Assembly (NCBI GenBank): GCA_963402885.1
Contig: OY727097.1
Coordinates: forward strand, 7,068,001 to 7,132,000
Source of the DNA: Antedon bifida
Lineage: Eukaryota; Echinodermata; Crinoidea; Comatulida; Antedonidae
Direction: 5' to 3'
DNA length: 64,000 nt
In this document: piece by piece, positions 1-10,570 of the stretch
How positions within the stretch are numbered: the stretch's first letter is position 1
Layout of the letters: every line of letters begins with the position of its first letter
Notes under the pieces: generated by a model
What the model saw: the letters and a program-made list of their open reading frames with translations, nothing else
Database searches by the model: none
What the model was told of the DNA's origin: nothing
Made by a program: the position numbers and the translations under genes

Positions 1-125
1 TTTTTTGCCAATCCAATTTTTGGGAAAAGTGAATAACTATTATGTGACATTAAAATAACATATTCAACAATAAAATGTTTACAAAAATTGGTTTTTTTTT
101 TCAGGATGATAATATATCGTTACAA
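1..125 (+). mobile_element. MITE family B, right-hand part, cut by window start
   Basis: The stretch resembles the right half of the complete family B copy at 9543-9899, sharing the block with AACTATTATGTGACATTAAA, then CATATTCAACAA, then a T-run and CAGG. The closing end, normally GGGGGACAATACATCTTTAA, is degenerate here. The left half would lie before the window. Confidence 0.6.
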
Positions 126-1320
126 TTAAAAACTTATATTTTCCAAGAGTCTAGATTCAAGAACTTAAAATGGAAATTCATTATATTTATAAGAATAAAA
201 CAAATACATAAATTTCAATTAAGTACTTTTCTACGTTGAAAAAAAAAATAACAGAGAGTTTGCAAAATGAACTAATATTTTATTTGGACTTATTTATTTT
301 TCTTATAGATCATGAAGCCATGTATAGATTAACAAATTATAAATTTATACTGTACCACAAAGTAATTAACAATAGACATACAATTAATGAAAACAGCAAT
401 GAACAAGAATTCTAAATATTATATCAAATTACGTATGTGTTTAGTGAGTACCTTATTATCTATGTATTAACAATGCAGTATTTTAAATAAATTATAGGCC
501 TATAACTAATATTATTGTTTATGTGTATATGTAATTTGGAAAATCATAAAAAATACATGCAAAGTAAAAACATTCAATTTACGGTACTGACACGACTACA
601 AATACATTTAATAATAACAAATTCTTCAGGAAGCTTATGTGATACTATCATCTTATCATGAAGATCGGTTTTCTGTATTCCATATTCTTGATTTATTTGA
701 TCTTTTTTACAAAATGTCAACAATACCAATGGTTTCTGAAATTAATAAAAAAAAAACTTGTTCATTTTAATTCAAAATTTCCACCGGCCAAGATATCAAT
801 AATTATTAAATTAACACAATATTAAACGCTTTATATAATAAGCAAGCATGTGTTTCTATACATTACAACTTACAAGAATACATGTTACTAGGCCTATGTA
901 TTGTATTTGTTATGTATACATTTTTTTTCAAATGTTTACACTTAAAAACCTGAAGAAAATTGTAATTTTCTTGATAAAAACATCTGTTAGTGTTACTGTA
1001 CATATAATTTCTAACCTACTACTTCATTTTATTAAAATAAAAAGTAGTACTGTAGATGGAAATGTACTACATTTTGAAGCACACGTACACGTCACGTAGG
1101 GCTATACTAGGCTAGCTAGGCCTTGCTTGTGACGACTAACAAAATAAATGCTGCTACTGTGTGTGTGTGTTTTACTGTTTGTGAATCTGATGGTACATAC
1201 ATTGGTTTGTGGCTGCCTATACAGTATTATATTATTAAAATTCTAGGCCTAATATTACAACTATGAGGTTCAGTACTACTATTAATATGTATTATTATAT
1301 ATACAGTGAGTATAGTACTC
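126..1320. other. AT-rich intergenic DNA, no gene seen
   Basis: No exon, RNA gene or long repeat was recognised. The short open frame at 848-1099 has low-complexity hydrophobic content and no recognisable family. A short GT run lies near 1160. Confidence 0.5.
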
Positions 1321-1329
1321 CATGGTATA

Positions 1330-1500
1330 GGCCTAGTATGTATAAATCTGTCACTCGTGCAAAAAAGCTGCTCACGTTTTGTCTTTGTGGTTTTTGTCAC
1401 GCATCGGTGACTTACCGAAGAGTCGATTGAGTCCGAAACGAACCGATGGAGGAACTCTCGTACGGAAAAAAAAATCGCACCCCGGACCATCTCGTAAGTT
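1330..1500 (+). promoter_or_regulatory. Possible promoter and 5' untranslated exon for the CMC4 region
   Basis: This stretch is less AT-rich than its surroundings and ends with a good donor-like sequence (CTC|GTAAGT, GT at about 1491). CMC4 has its ATG two bases after a splice acceptor at 2260-2261, so a noncoding first exon must lie upstream, and this is the best-looking candidate. It is inferred only from composition and the donor match. Confidence 0.25.
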
Positions 1501-2262
1501 CTAGAGCTGGCCTAGCCAAAGTCTAAGGCCTAGCTTAAATTGTTTCGTTTTTTTTATACATTCTATATTGATTCAGATTAACATTTCGTATATAAGAAAA
1601 TAATAAATATAAGTAGTCTAGCTAGGCCTATTATATATGTATTGTATAAAGTTAAGCCAGGCGTCTGACATCGTTTTTTTCGTTTTCGACAGAGAGCGCG
1701 CGGAAAGAAGACAATAAACCAGGTACGATCTCTTAGTAAAGTCGATTGGTCCCATAAAATTTGCCTTGAGCCTGGCGCATATTAGTATTATATAAATGGC
1801 TTCCTGGACCACCAGCTATTCATTGCATGTTCTTAAGGATTGAAACAGTCCAGGCACTTCATTTATTAAAATATTAGTTTTATGAGTGAGGAGCTGGAGG
1901 CTACTTTCGGAACATCAAAAATGTAATTTGTATATAGTTAATATGCGTTTAGTTTAGGCCTAGTTAGACTAGGCCTACCTACAGTATATCAACTGTGCGC
2001 CTTTGTTAATTTACTGTACATACATGGCCTAAACTAGCTTGACCATTCTACTACATACTAGCTATACCAGGTTAGGGCAGTTTAATTAAATTTAATTAAT
2101 AACCTAAAAACATATAGGCATAAAATAATGAAATATTTAATGAAATTATGTATGTTTTATAGTAAAGTTCAAAATGTTTGTATTTGTTCATCCTTGTTAC
2201 TTGTAGGTACAGTAGAAGTTGATGTAGTATATCGTTTGCAAGATTTTTTTGTTTTGTTTAGA

Positions 2263-2909
2263 ATGCCAAAGAAAGAGAAATGTCTACCAATAGCTTGTGA
2301 CATCCAGACATGCTTGCAAGGTACTGTAATAATATAAAAAGTATCATCTTTATTATAGAAATAATAAGAATGCAGAGCAACCTTTATTCATACCTTTTCA
2401 GACAAAAATCAAAATGTTGATTGATGGACTAACATAAAAAATAAATACAGACTGGGGGAAAGTCTACTATGAACAATCAATCAATCGTTCGATTTATATA
2501 GCGCCATTCCAACATTCATTGCTCATGGCGCTGTAGAAAAAATCAGAAAAGGTGAGTTTTGAGTAGTGACTCAATAATGATGTGTGTTTAATGTTCAAGG
2601 GTAGGTGGTACACGTACTACCACACACACACAAATAACCTTATACCTACCCTTTAATATCACCAAATGTTCTTGTCTGCACCTACATTACTGTACCCATT
2701 TGTACTGAACCCATTTGTACTGACTGTATACATTTTAACGCTGACTGTTTAAGTTGTTGTTAACATTTAAACTATCTTTCACAGCTAATAAATACAAGGA
2801 ATCTGCTTGCCAGCATATAATTGATGCCCTAATTAAATGTTGTGAAGACCAAGATAAAGATTCTGTTGTCTGTTCTGGATTCAGAAAGAAAAATACAACC
2901 AAACAATGA
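2263..2909 (+). CDS. CMC4: CMC4, twin CX9C mitochondrial protein (two coding exons)
   Basis: Coding exons are 2263-2320 and 2785-2909, joined after one base of a codon with GT/AG borders; total 60 residues. The product begins MPKKEKCLPIACDIQTCLQ and continues NKYKESACQHIIDALIKCC. Cysteines at 7 and 17 and at 28 and 38 make the two CX9C motifs, and extra cysteines at 12, 39 and 49 match those I recall in human CMC4 (p8-MTCP1, 68 residues), as does the VVCSGF block. Proteins of this family are small, oxidised by Mia40 in the mitochondrial intermembrane space, and linked to respiratory chain assembly. The ATG lies just inside the first coding exon, so a noncoding exon is expected upstream. Nothing in it looks broken. 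Identity is strong; exact function in this animal is inferred from the family. Confidence 0.9.
2475..2640 (+). repeat. Dispersed repeat-like segment with a GCGC-type hairpin in the CMC4 intron
   Basis: The segment has a TTTATATAGCGCC stretch followed about 25 bp later by GGCGCTGTAG, an arrangement seen in dispersed repeats of marine deuterostomes. A second copy in this window was not found, so the repeat status rests on its look alone. Confidence 0.3.
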
Positions 2910-3651
2910 ACTGAATATATTGGCAAGCATTAGACATCTAAGGTAATTTCTCATCAAATATAAACTGCTCGGGGGATAACCATAATAGAGTGCTAACTCT
3001 ATAACATTCCTCATGACGTTGTATAGGCCTAGAGGTGCCAACATAGGACTCTAGTTGGGAATGTACCATCAAGTCTTTTCTCGCATTCAAAATCGACATT
3101 TTTGCCCTATTACAAATATTACCTATTTCTACATCCTAAACTCCTTTTTTTCATATTTTACAATTATTTTTCTTTTATTATTTTGCTCCTAATCTATTAT
3201 ACGATATACACAGCTTTACGCATGCACATCGAAATGCAAGCATATCATTCTATACGCAAACCCACTTTTTTAAACCAAACCAAATCATACAACGATAATA
3301 CATCAACCGATTCAGTTCAAAACCAGTTTAAGGTAAATTTTAATGTATGTATTTTTATTTTTTTATTTATTTTAATTTATGTTCTGTCTACTCTACCATA
3401 AAGATATTGTGTAACCACTTTAAGTCAAGTCAATTTTTCACTAATTATTCTTCATATGCTAATCTTTAAAAAAATAAATAGCTTATTGTTTAATTCGATT
3501 CATATGAAATTTCTGGTAAAGCAAATTTAAAACTTTTCTTAATAAATAGTCCTTTGAAAAATTGAAGGGTTTTAAGAAATTCTTGATCTGTGTTGTTTTT
3601 TGAAAAGTTGTATACATCATTTTAATCCAATTTCTGTTTTATTATTTGTTT
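2910..3651. other. AT-rich spacer between CMC4 and the Myb/SANT gene
   Basis: It would hold the CMC4 3' untranslated region and the upstream part or last 5' intron of the next gene. The sequence TTGTTTAG at 3645-3652, just before the next ATG, could be a splice acceptor. No coding exon was recognised. Confidence 0.4.
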
Positions 3652-3671
3652 AGTTTGAAAATCGTTCAATC

Positions 3672-5117
3672 ATGGATGTTGATCCTACACTTAAACTAGA
3701 ATGCCGAAGGAATGCGTTTACTATCAGGGAAAAAGAATATTTGGTTGATCTTGTTGAAGAGCATAAGGATCTTCTGGATCCAGTGATACGCTACAACGAC
3801 TCAATGACTGTGTACAAAAGAAATCAAATCTGGAAAGTAATTGGGGCGCAATACAATGAAAAATTTAAAGAAAACATCCGAGATGTTGAACAATTAAAAA
3901 GAATGTGGTCTAAGATTAAGATTCAAATCAAAAAATATATGAAAGTTCCCAGATCCAAAGCTAACATTTGGAATCTAGCAAGGGAAATGTTTAGGCAGTC
4001 ATCTCAAAACGTTAAAGATGAGAACATGTCAAAAAACATTGAAACGATAGTGGCTAAAATGTCTGTAAGGAAAGATTTGTTGATTCAGACTGAGGTGGAC
4101 ACCAGTGCCTCACGGCACAAAAACAGTCAGTTAAATGCATCATCAGATGATGATTTGATTATTTTAAATATTGCCGAAAACCGATCTACTGGTATGTCTG
4201 GTTTGGAAGATGTTGTTGAGGTTGTAGATGACGATAGTGAACAGGTACCAAATGGATTTGGACAAATAGAATACACCACTGACAATCATGAGAAGATTGC
4301 TCTTAACGCCATTAATGATCAACCAACAGGCAGACCAACAGATGGTGTCCATGTAATACACATTGAACCAACTCCAATTCACTTCAGCAATGATTATCAA
4401 AAAGTGGTTGAACCTAACAGTCTTAGTACCAATCAACACCAAAACCAAGTGATTCTTAAACATGATCAAAACCAAGTGATTCTTAAACATGATCAACACC
4501 AAAACCAAGTGATTCTTAAACATGATCAACACCAAAACCAAGTGATTCTTAATCACGATCAACACCAAAACCAAGTAATTCTTAATCACGATCAACACCA
4601 AAACCAAGTGATTCTTAATCAGATGATACCAAAAATTGATCATGTTGCGTCATATTATCCAGAACCTACAACCTCTAAGTCCTCAGGAAGCACTGGAGAG
4701 TACACTCTCTGGCGAGACATCAACTGTGCTGATGAAGCAGCACCTGAAGCCTCTTCATCAGGTATCAGTGTTGGCAGAGTCAGAGCCTCTAAACGACGTA
4801 ACTACGGCTCAGAAACAAATCATTCTTTTAACAGAGGTAAAGTTTCAAGAAATCGGCACAATTTTTATAAGAATCGATCTTTAAGAAGAAATTTAAGAAA
4901 CCGCAACAGATTAAGACAACTTGAAGATTTCTATGAAGAGGAATTTCAAGACGATGATATGTCGATGGATGATAACTTTGTAAGTGAAAGTTCGTACAGG
5001 AAACGTATGCTTGAATTGGCCGAAGAAGAGCATGCACAAAAGATGCACCTGTTGAAGTTAAAATGTGAAATGGTTGAGTTGCAGAAACAAGAACTTGTCA
5101 GCAAGCTGCAAAGGTGA
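3672..5117 (+). CDS. Myb/SANT-like DNA-binding domain protein with QHQNQVIL repeat
   Basis: One uninterrupted frame of 481 residues. Residues about 12-90 form a Myb/SANT-like trihelix domain of the Myb_DNA-bind_5 type (FSBP, NAIF1, MSANTD families): FTIREKEYLVDLVEEHK, then a basic third helix around QLKRMWSKIKIQIKK. Residues about 100-230 are acidic and polar. Residues about 254-317 are a tandem peptide repeat built on QHQNQVILKHD, six copies of NQVIL, encoded by a 33-bp unit. A basic Arg/Asn-rich stretch (about 370-420), an acidic patch (FYEEEFQDDDMSMDD) and a C-terminal helical segment likely to form a coiled coil (about 445-481) follow. This architecture is typical of nuclear regulators; similar domains also occur as partner proteins of Harbinger transposons, so a domesticated origin is possible. 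The start is the first ATG of the frame, 19 bases after a possible acceptor. Function is not known. Confidence 0.75.
   Translation: MDVDPTLKLECRRNAFTIREKEYLVDLVEEHKDLLDPVIRYNDSMTVYKRNQIWKVIGAQYNEKFKENIRDVEQLKRMWSKIKIQIKKYMKVPRSKANIWNLAREMFRQSSQNVKDENMSKNIETIVAKMSVRKDLLIQTEVDTSASRHKNSQLNASSDDDLIILNIAENRSTGMSGLEDVVEVVDDDSEQVPNGFGQIEYTTDNHEKIALNAINDQPTGRPTDGVHVIHIEPTPIHFSNDYQKVVEPNSLSTNQHQNQVILKHDQNQVILKHDQHQNQVILKHDQHQNQVILNHDQHQNQVILNHDQHQNQVILNQMIPKIDHVASYYPEPTTSKSSGSTGEYTLWRDINCADEAAPEASSSGISVGRVRASKRRNYGSETNHSFNRGKVSRNRHNFYKNRSLRRNLRNRNRLRQLEDFYEEEFQDDDMSMDDNFVSESSYRKRMLELAEEEHAQKMHLLKLKCEMVELQKQELVSKLQR
4432..4621 (+). repeat. In-frame 33-bp minisatellite in the Myb/SANT gene
   Basis: The unit ATCAACACCAAAACCAAGTG plus ATTCTTAAACATG repeats about six times, one unit being shortened by 9 bp. 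All length changes are multiples of three, so the frame stays open. The Lys codon AAA is replaced by Asn codon AAT in the later units (KHD to NHD). Confidence 0.9.
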
Positions 5118-5195
5118 TAGTAGTTGCAAGCTGCAACGGTAACAGAAGTCGCAAGCTGCAACGGTAACAGTAGTTGCAAGCTGCAATGGTAGTGG
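5096..5195 (+). repeat. Short tandem repeat spanning the stop codon of the Myb/SANT gene
   Basis: Units of about 27 bp based on GCAAGCTGCAACGGTAACAG repeat about four times. The first unit contains the gene's TGA stop at 5115-5117; in the later units the matching position reads GGTAACAG. The last codons of the protein (KLQR) are thus part of the repeat. Confidence 0.75.
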
Positions 5196-5219
5196 TTGCA
5201 ATTACTGTGGTAAATGGTA

Positions 5220-5700
5220 CATCCGAACAAGTCAGTAAAGATTTTGCAGGGATTTTTGCAACAAAAAAATGATTTTAGGTTTGCTATATAATAAAATAGT
5301 AGGTATGCATCATTGATTAGAAAAACAATTTAAGGGTGCATACAAAATTTGATATGGTGTATATAGATCAGGGGGATTTTCCAACAAAATCTGTCGGTGC
5401 TGATAAAACAAATAGTATGGGGTGTGTTACAAAAAGCTTTGGTGTACAGTTACAGATACAGTATTTTGGGATAAAGTAAGTTCTACTGTATGTTTTAAAG
5501 AAGGCTGCAAACAGGTAGGGGTGATTGGAAAATATATTACAGGAGGCTACACTTTTAAACAGTACTGAATACTTATGTGAGCCCAAGGTGAATTTAGGGT
5601 TTAATAATAATACATTTTGTATATTGCTTACTGCTGTAATTAATTACATATATTTTAACCATTTTAATTTATACCTTTATATAGTTTACCTTTATAGTAA
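5220..5700. other. 3' flank of the Myb/SANT gene, no other feature
   Basis: AT-rich. An AATAAA at about 5290 could serve as polyadenylation signal for the upstream gene. Short open frames here have no recognisable family. Confidence 0.4.
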
Positions 5701-5703
5701 TAA

Positions 5704-5945
5704 TAATATATTGTTTGAAGGTTTGCGTGGCGAAATCAAATGTTGATACTGTATAAAGTTTGCGGTACACCACGTATCTTAGTTCTGAAAAGAACTGTTG
5801 AGTGCGGTACACCACGTATCTTAGTTCTGAAAAGAACTGTTGAGTCACATATCTTAGTTCTGAAAAGAACTGTTGAGTTTCTCAACAGTTCTTTTCAGAA
5901 CTAAGATACATGGTGTACCGCAAACTTTATATCAACAATAATATA
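5704..5945 (+). mobile_element. Inverted-repeat element family C, copy 1
   Basis: The left part reads TTGAAGGTTTGCGTGGCGAA then TTGATACTG-TATAAAGTTTGCGGTACACCAC; the right end is its inverse, GGTGTACCGCAAACTTTATATC. Inside, a block ATCTTAGTTCTGAAAAGAAC plus TGTTGAG is present three times in direct order and once inverted, giving a strong hairpin. Related copies are at 18438-18655 and, reversed and partial, at 22253-22330. No coding capacity. Confidence 0.75.
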
Positions 5946-6128
5946 TTGATGCTAATATTCAGCATTTTGTTTTAAAATGTATCTGAGGAAGTAGGCCTGT
6001 ATAGAATAATCTAGTAAGAATGTTCTCAATGTTGTTTCTGTATGTGTTACTGTGTTCACATACAGTACTTAATATAGCCATGGAGAAATAAGTTTAGAAA
6101 CTTGTATGTACCAGGTGGTAACATTTGA

Positions 6129-7166
6129 TTAAAATTGGCATGTCTCATACTGATATGTCCTCAATGTCTTTTTCCATATTATTAGGCCACCATAATAGTC
6201 CTTGGGCCAGGTCCAGTTTTTTGCGAAAGCAGTATCAAATTGGAGCAATAATATTAACTTATAACTTTTATTTTTTAACAAAAAAAATACAATAGATCTT
6301 ATGCCAACTGATGTTTTCATGAACACATAGGAATCCCAAGCAAAACTTTTCATCCTGACAATTTCAGGAGAACCATTATGTATTGATTGTAGTAACTGTT
6401 TTCTACCAATCTGTGGGACAACAATTCTATTTTTCCACAAAATACATCCATCTTGTGTAGAGAGTCGGATCCAAAAATGGTTGCAAGTTCTCAATTTTTG
6501 GGTTAGTATTGGGCCAACACTTTTCAATGTAGTAAAGAACTCGAGAAAGTGTTGGATCTTTATCCATCCAACCTTTAATATCTGTCGTGGAAACTGGAGA
6601 TTGGTTCATTGACACCATCAAGAGTACAGTTTCGGCAGGCTGTGGAATCGATTCTGGTTTTCCCGGCAATGGTAATCTGCTTAAAGGCATCCGCATTGGC
6701 ATGGGACTTCTTATCGGTTTAAATCTTAATGTGTAATTGTATGTACTGGACCTAATTTCAACTCCCAACGTTGGATTCTAGCTGACGCTTGGCTAGGCAC
6801 AAGTCTGTCCTCATTAATAAGACCCAGCAATGGCTTATGGTCAATGTGAAATGTCTACCATAAATGTAAGAGTAAAATCGGGTTACTCCGAAAACACATG
6901 CCAAACCTTCTTTCTCAATTTGCCAATACTTTTGTTCTGCTTCTGCAAGTGTTCTAGATGCGATCTGTCTTTCTGTACCATGCATGACACGATAGTATTT
7001 CCTTTTTGAAGTTGAAGTACTCTTTACCCTTACGAAGTAAGGCATATAACGGAGCAAGCGTATTGGATAAGTTTGGTAAAAATTTTCCATAATAAAAAAA
7101 AACTGTATGGTACACCCAATAACATAAAAGGCTCGCGTTGTGAGGTGGTGTAGTCTGGCAATACAT
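6129..7166 (-). mobile_element. Ty3/gypsy LTR retrotransposon fossil (partial, broken)
   Basis: Read on the minus strand, conceptual peptides show in order the end of a reverse transcriptase/connection region (FLPNLSNTLAPLYALLRKGK), an RNase H-like region (ASRTLAEAEQKYWQIEKEGL), and the start of an integrase region. No long terminal repeats were recognised on either side, so this is an internal fragment. It is broken in several places and is presumably old. The capsid part is absent. Family assignment rests on these motifs. Confidence 0.75.
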
Positions 7167-7169
7167 AAT

Positions 7170-9150
7170 AAATCCTGTGTATTTGCATTGTGCTATTTTT
7201 TCTCATATTTTGTCAATTTGTGCAATATTGTTACATTTTTTGGCAACTACTTTCTTGTATATTTTATCATGCTCATACATGTCAAAGGTTATTACTTATT
7301 GCATACAATAGAATACATTCAGTCTTGCATTATTAAAAAAATATGAATGAATTTTGTAGGAAGTAGAATTAATTTACAACAACAAACACTTTCAGTAAAT
7401 TTCTCCAGATTTAAAATAGAATATAGTATACAGGCACTAAATTAACATAGGCCTATATTATATGCATCTCATTTTATTTAATCCATAGGTGTTGAGAATC
7501 CCAAAATAGTATGTATTGCTTTTTTATTAAATGGTTTAAACAAGTTTACAACACATTGGCTTTCATTTCTTGAAGTTACAAATTTCATGAAAGTTTAAAC
7601 AAATTGTCATTTAATCTGTTTAAACACTTGCTATTTTTAACAGTGCAATGTGAAATAGATAGTTTTGTTTTAATATATTCGTTTTCATTTTTTTTTTCAA
7701 ATGCCTTTTAACTTCTTTTCAGACGGCAGAAAAAAATGGCGTTTTCTATTTATGTATATACAGTATCATTTTATAATGTTCAACATACAGTAGCCGTTGC
7801 CACCTGTGGTTAGCTTGGTTTAACCATCAAAATGTAGGTTTTCCTGTGTCAGCTACTGTAATTGCTTATTGAATCGGGCACGTTTCACTCTATCCATTTT
7901 GTCAGTGTCTCCTATATATCCACCAAGAAGTCAAAGACATTGAACTGCCTTTTGTGTGGTTATATTACAAATATATTGGGTTTTTAAAAAAATATTATTT
8001 TACCTTGTAAGTTAGTGTTGAGGTTAACCTTATGGTGTTAACTTATCTTAGTAAACCACTTGGTAAGGCTACTTCCTGTAATGAGGCCATCTGGAGTTTG
8101 CAGACTACTTGATTAACACTTGGAACTAAAGCCATATATACACATGTACATGTTTTTCCACAGTACAATTAATATTATTATCTGACCGACAGAATGCATT
8201 GCATTTTGGTTGTGTTTTATAGTCAACGATACCAAATGATTCAAACAGTTTTTAAGCTCAAAATGGCATATAAAATGTATATATCAAATCTAATTTCGAA
8301 TAAACGTTTATCTGACGTTACGAGGCAGATACCGACCCCTGGGCCCTAGTCCTCTTCATGAATAATCTGTCGATTTTTATTATAATAAATTGTAAAAAAA
8401 ACTTGGTTGAAATATTTCTCTGTGCATATGCTAATTTGTTTCAACGGGGTAAATCAGGTTTTATGTCCTATTTTGAATTTCATTCTTAATTGTCAACAAT
8501 TTTTCCTAAAAAAAATGTCATTGTTATACAATTTTCTGGACAAGTTTATTTCAAACTATATATACTTTTGCTAAAATATGGATTGGAATAAAAACAATAA
8601 AAAAAATACTATGTATTTAAAATGATATGTAGAGTGCCTTTAATATCTAAACATCCAGTACATGTAAATAAAATAACTGTATTTGCATACATATCATTTG
8701 TGATAGCCTCAACATTTCCGTCGGTTAATTAATTCAGAAGGGACTAATTTACTTTCATATTTGCAAGAAAAATATCTTAAAAATCATTTTTTTCTTCAGA
8801 TTTTAAAATTATAGTTTTCTTTTAATGGATACAGTGAAATAAATTCTACAACTATTATTGTGATTGCAGAGGAAATCACATGACGTGGCATGTTTGTTGA
8901 AAAGCTGTCCTTTGACAGTTGGGTACTGTATGTGTTTTTTTTTACGATAAAAGTATGTCACTTTATATGAAATTTATCATGCATTTATCATGCATTGTTT
9001 CTTGGAAAATGACAGATATCTAGAGATGACATTTTGTGACATTAATGTTTTTGTTGTTGCATTATGTTAATGATCAAATAAACATCGCAATTGAATTCGC
9101 AGTAGCAAAGGCTTTTTTTTACATTTGTCTGTATTTGAATCAATGCTTGT
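7170..9150. other. AT-rich intergenic DNA, no gene seen
   Basis: No exon, RNA gene or repeat was recognised in about 2 kb. It lies between the retrotransposon fossil and the first MITE remnant. Confidence 0.45.
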
Positions 9151-9200
9151 ATAAAGCTCTGTTTACACTATCAAAGTTTATGTGACAAAAAATGTGATGT
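9151..9200 (+). mobile_element. MITE family A, terminal fragment
   Basis: ATAAAGCTCTGTTTACACTA then TCAAAGTTTATGTGACAAAA matches the end of family A (complete copies at 36645-36809 and 51847-52004). Only one end is present. Confidence 0.6.
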
Positions 9201-9542
9201 ATTAATGGCAAAGAATGTATTATTTCCTTTTTTCATGTCCTGCGCTCCTGAATATTAGACTGGCGGAATTGGCAATGCTCGAGCAAATCGAATGCAATTG
9301 ATGTTTGGAACCAATTTATTAATAACTAAAAATTAATGTATGTTCTTGGTTCACCTGTACTTTATCTTCCTACATTTGATCAATTTTGTAAAGGCTTCAC
9401 CAAACGGGCATGGAAAACGAGAAGGAAAAGCAACAATGAAAATGATTAGTTCTTTGTTTTTTAAATCCTATATTACTTGTTATTTTCATATTTTGTACAT
9501 AATTTAGTTTCCTTGTCAATAGACTTATTAGTGGGAAACGTG

Positions 9543-9899
9543 CTTTAAAGATGTATTGTCCCCCAAAAACATGAAAAATGAAGATTAATTTAATCAGACT
9601 TTGAATATGTTATTTTGTAGTTTTAATAAAGTTAATCACTTCCATAGAAAAAAAAACGAAAAAAAAATGTTTTCACTTATAAAATGACAAAATAAATGGT
9701 TAAATTCAAGCAAAAATCCATTGGCTGGCAGCCAATTTGACCATGTTTTGCTTTAAATTAGATTTTTTTCAAGTAAATACATTTTTTTTCGATCCAGTTT
9801 TTGGTCAAAGTTGATAACTATTAAGTTACATTAAAGTGGAATATTCAACAACATTTTTTATTTTAAATATTTTTTCAGGGGGACAATACATCTTTAAAG
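9543..9899 (+). mobile_element. MITE family B, complete copy
   Basis: A 357-bp element with matching inverted ends: CTTTAAAGATGTATTGTCCC at the left and GGGGGACAATACATCTTTAA at the right. The interior is AT-rich with no open frame. Shared inner words with the copies at 1-125, 17330-17507, 20245-20530 and 60598-60936 define the family. The ends match no superfamily that I can name with certainty. Confidence 0.85.
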
Positions 9900-10094
9900 A
9901 AATATCGCGATTAAATATTAAGAACACTGAATCTAGGAAGCTGTACATGGAACATTTATTGACCAGGTCATTCTAATGACATTAAAATTCAATAAATTAA
10001 GTAGAATAAGAAATATTAATAATGAGATAATTCATGCAAAGTTATGTACACACATTTTACTGTTACTGTCAGCCACAATTAGCACCATTGACAT

Positions 10095-10475
10095 AGGGCT
10101 TTAAAATATTAAAATACCACTTATTCACAACTAAACCTACGAAAGCTAAAATCTTATATGTTGTTATATTTTATTACATGATTGGCTAAAAACCACAAAA
10201 CGTTGGTGGCCCTTAATTGAAGCATGGATAAATATTCTTTACTTCATGATTGGAGGGAGATTTTGGATTTATTTTCCATTTTATTGTTTACTTATAACTC
10301 ATGGGCTTAAAATAGGTAAATTACTATACCAACATTCAAACTTATACTAAACCTACCAAAACTAAAATCTTATATATTGTATTATATACATAAACAGCTA
10401 AAAACCACATTGGCGGTTCTTAATTGGAGGGAGATTTTTAATATCTTTTGCATTTCATTTATTAAGTATAACTAC
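10095..10475 (+). repeat. Two-copy tandem duplication of about 175-200 bp
   Basis: Copy 1 (about 10095-10295) and copy 2 (about 10300-10475) share ACTAAACCTACGAAAGCTAA-like, AAATCTTATAT, GCTAAAAACCACA and TTGGAGGGAGATTTT blocks in the same order. Copy 1 is longer because it carries the small hairpin at 10223-10248; copy 2 preserves the empty site. Confidence 0.8.
10223..10248. mobile_element. Mini-hairpin element (26 bp) with 7-bp target duplication
   Basis: It begins CATGGAT and ends CTTCATG, an imperfect palindrome related to the perfect one at 13376-13405. It is flanked by ATTGAAG (10216-10222) and ATTGGAG (10249-10255). The second copy of the surrounding tandem duplication has one uninterrupted ATTGGAG at 10423-10429, which is the empty site. 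Confidence 0.75.
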
Positions 10476-10519
10476 GCCGCCAGGTTTTTCAACTTGTCAA
10501 GAGTTGAAACTTACTAATA

Positions 10520-10525
10520 TTTATT
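10520..10525 (-). promoter_or_regulatory. Candidate polyadenylation signal of the tetraspanin gene
   Basis: AATAAA on the minus strand, 46 bases after the tetraspanin stop codon. That would make a very short 3' untranslated region; a more distal signal is possible. Confidence 0.4.
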
Positions 10526-10570
10526 ATACAAAGCATTTCACATGTAAACTGACTCTAGTTGCTCAACTTC

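Noticed and set aside
1313-1327. ACTCCATGG word similar to the hairpin end
   Set aside because: No matching left arm within 40 bp and no flanking duplication.
4164-4643. 159-codon minus-strand frame opposite the Myb/SANT gene
   Set aside because: It is the reverse reading of the QHQNQVIL repeat (NHLVLVLI), with no recognisable family.
6079-6108. CATGGAG-started stretch ending GTATG
   Set aside because: Only the centre is palindromic, the ends do not mirror each other, and the flanking 7-mers (ATATAGC, TACCAGG) differ.
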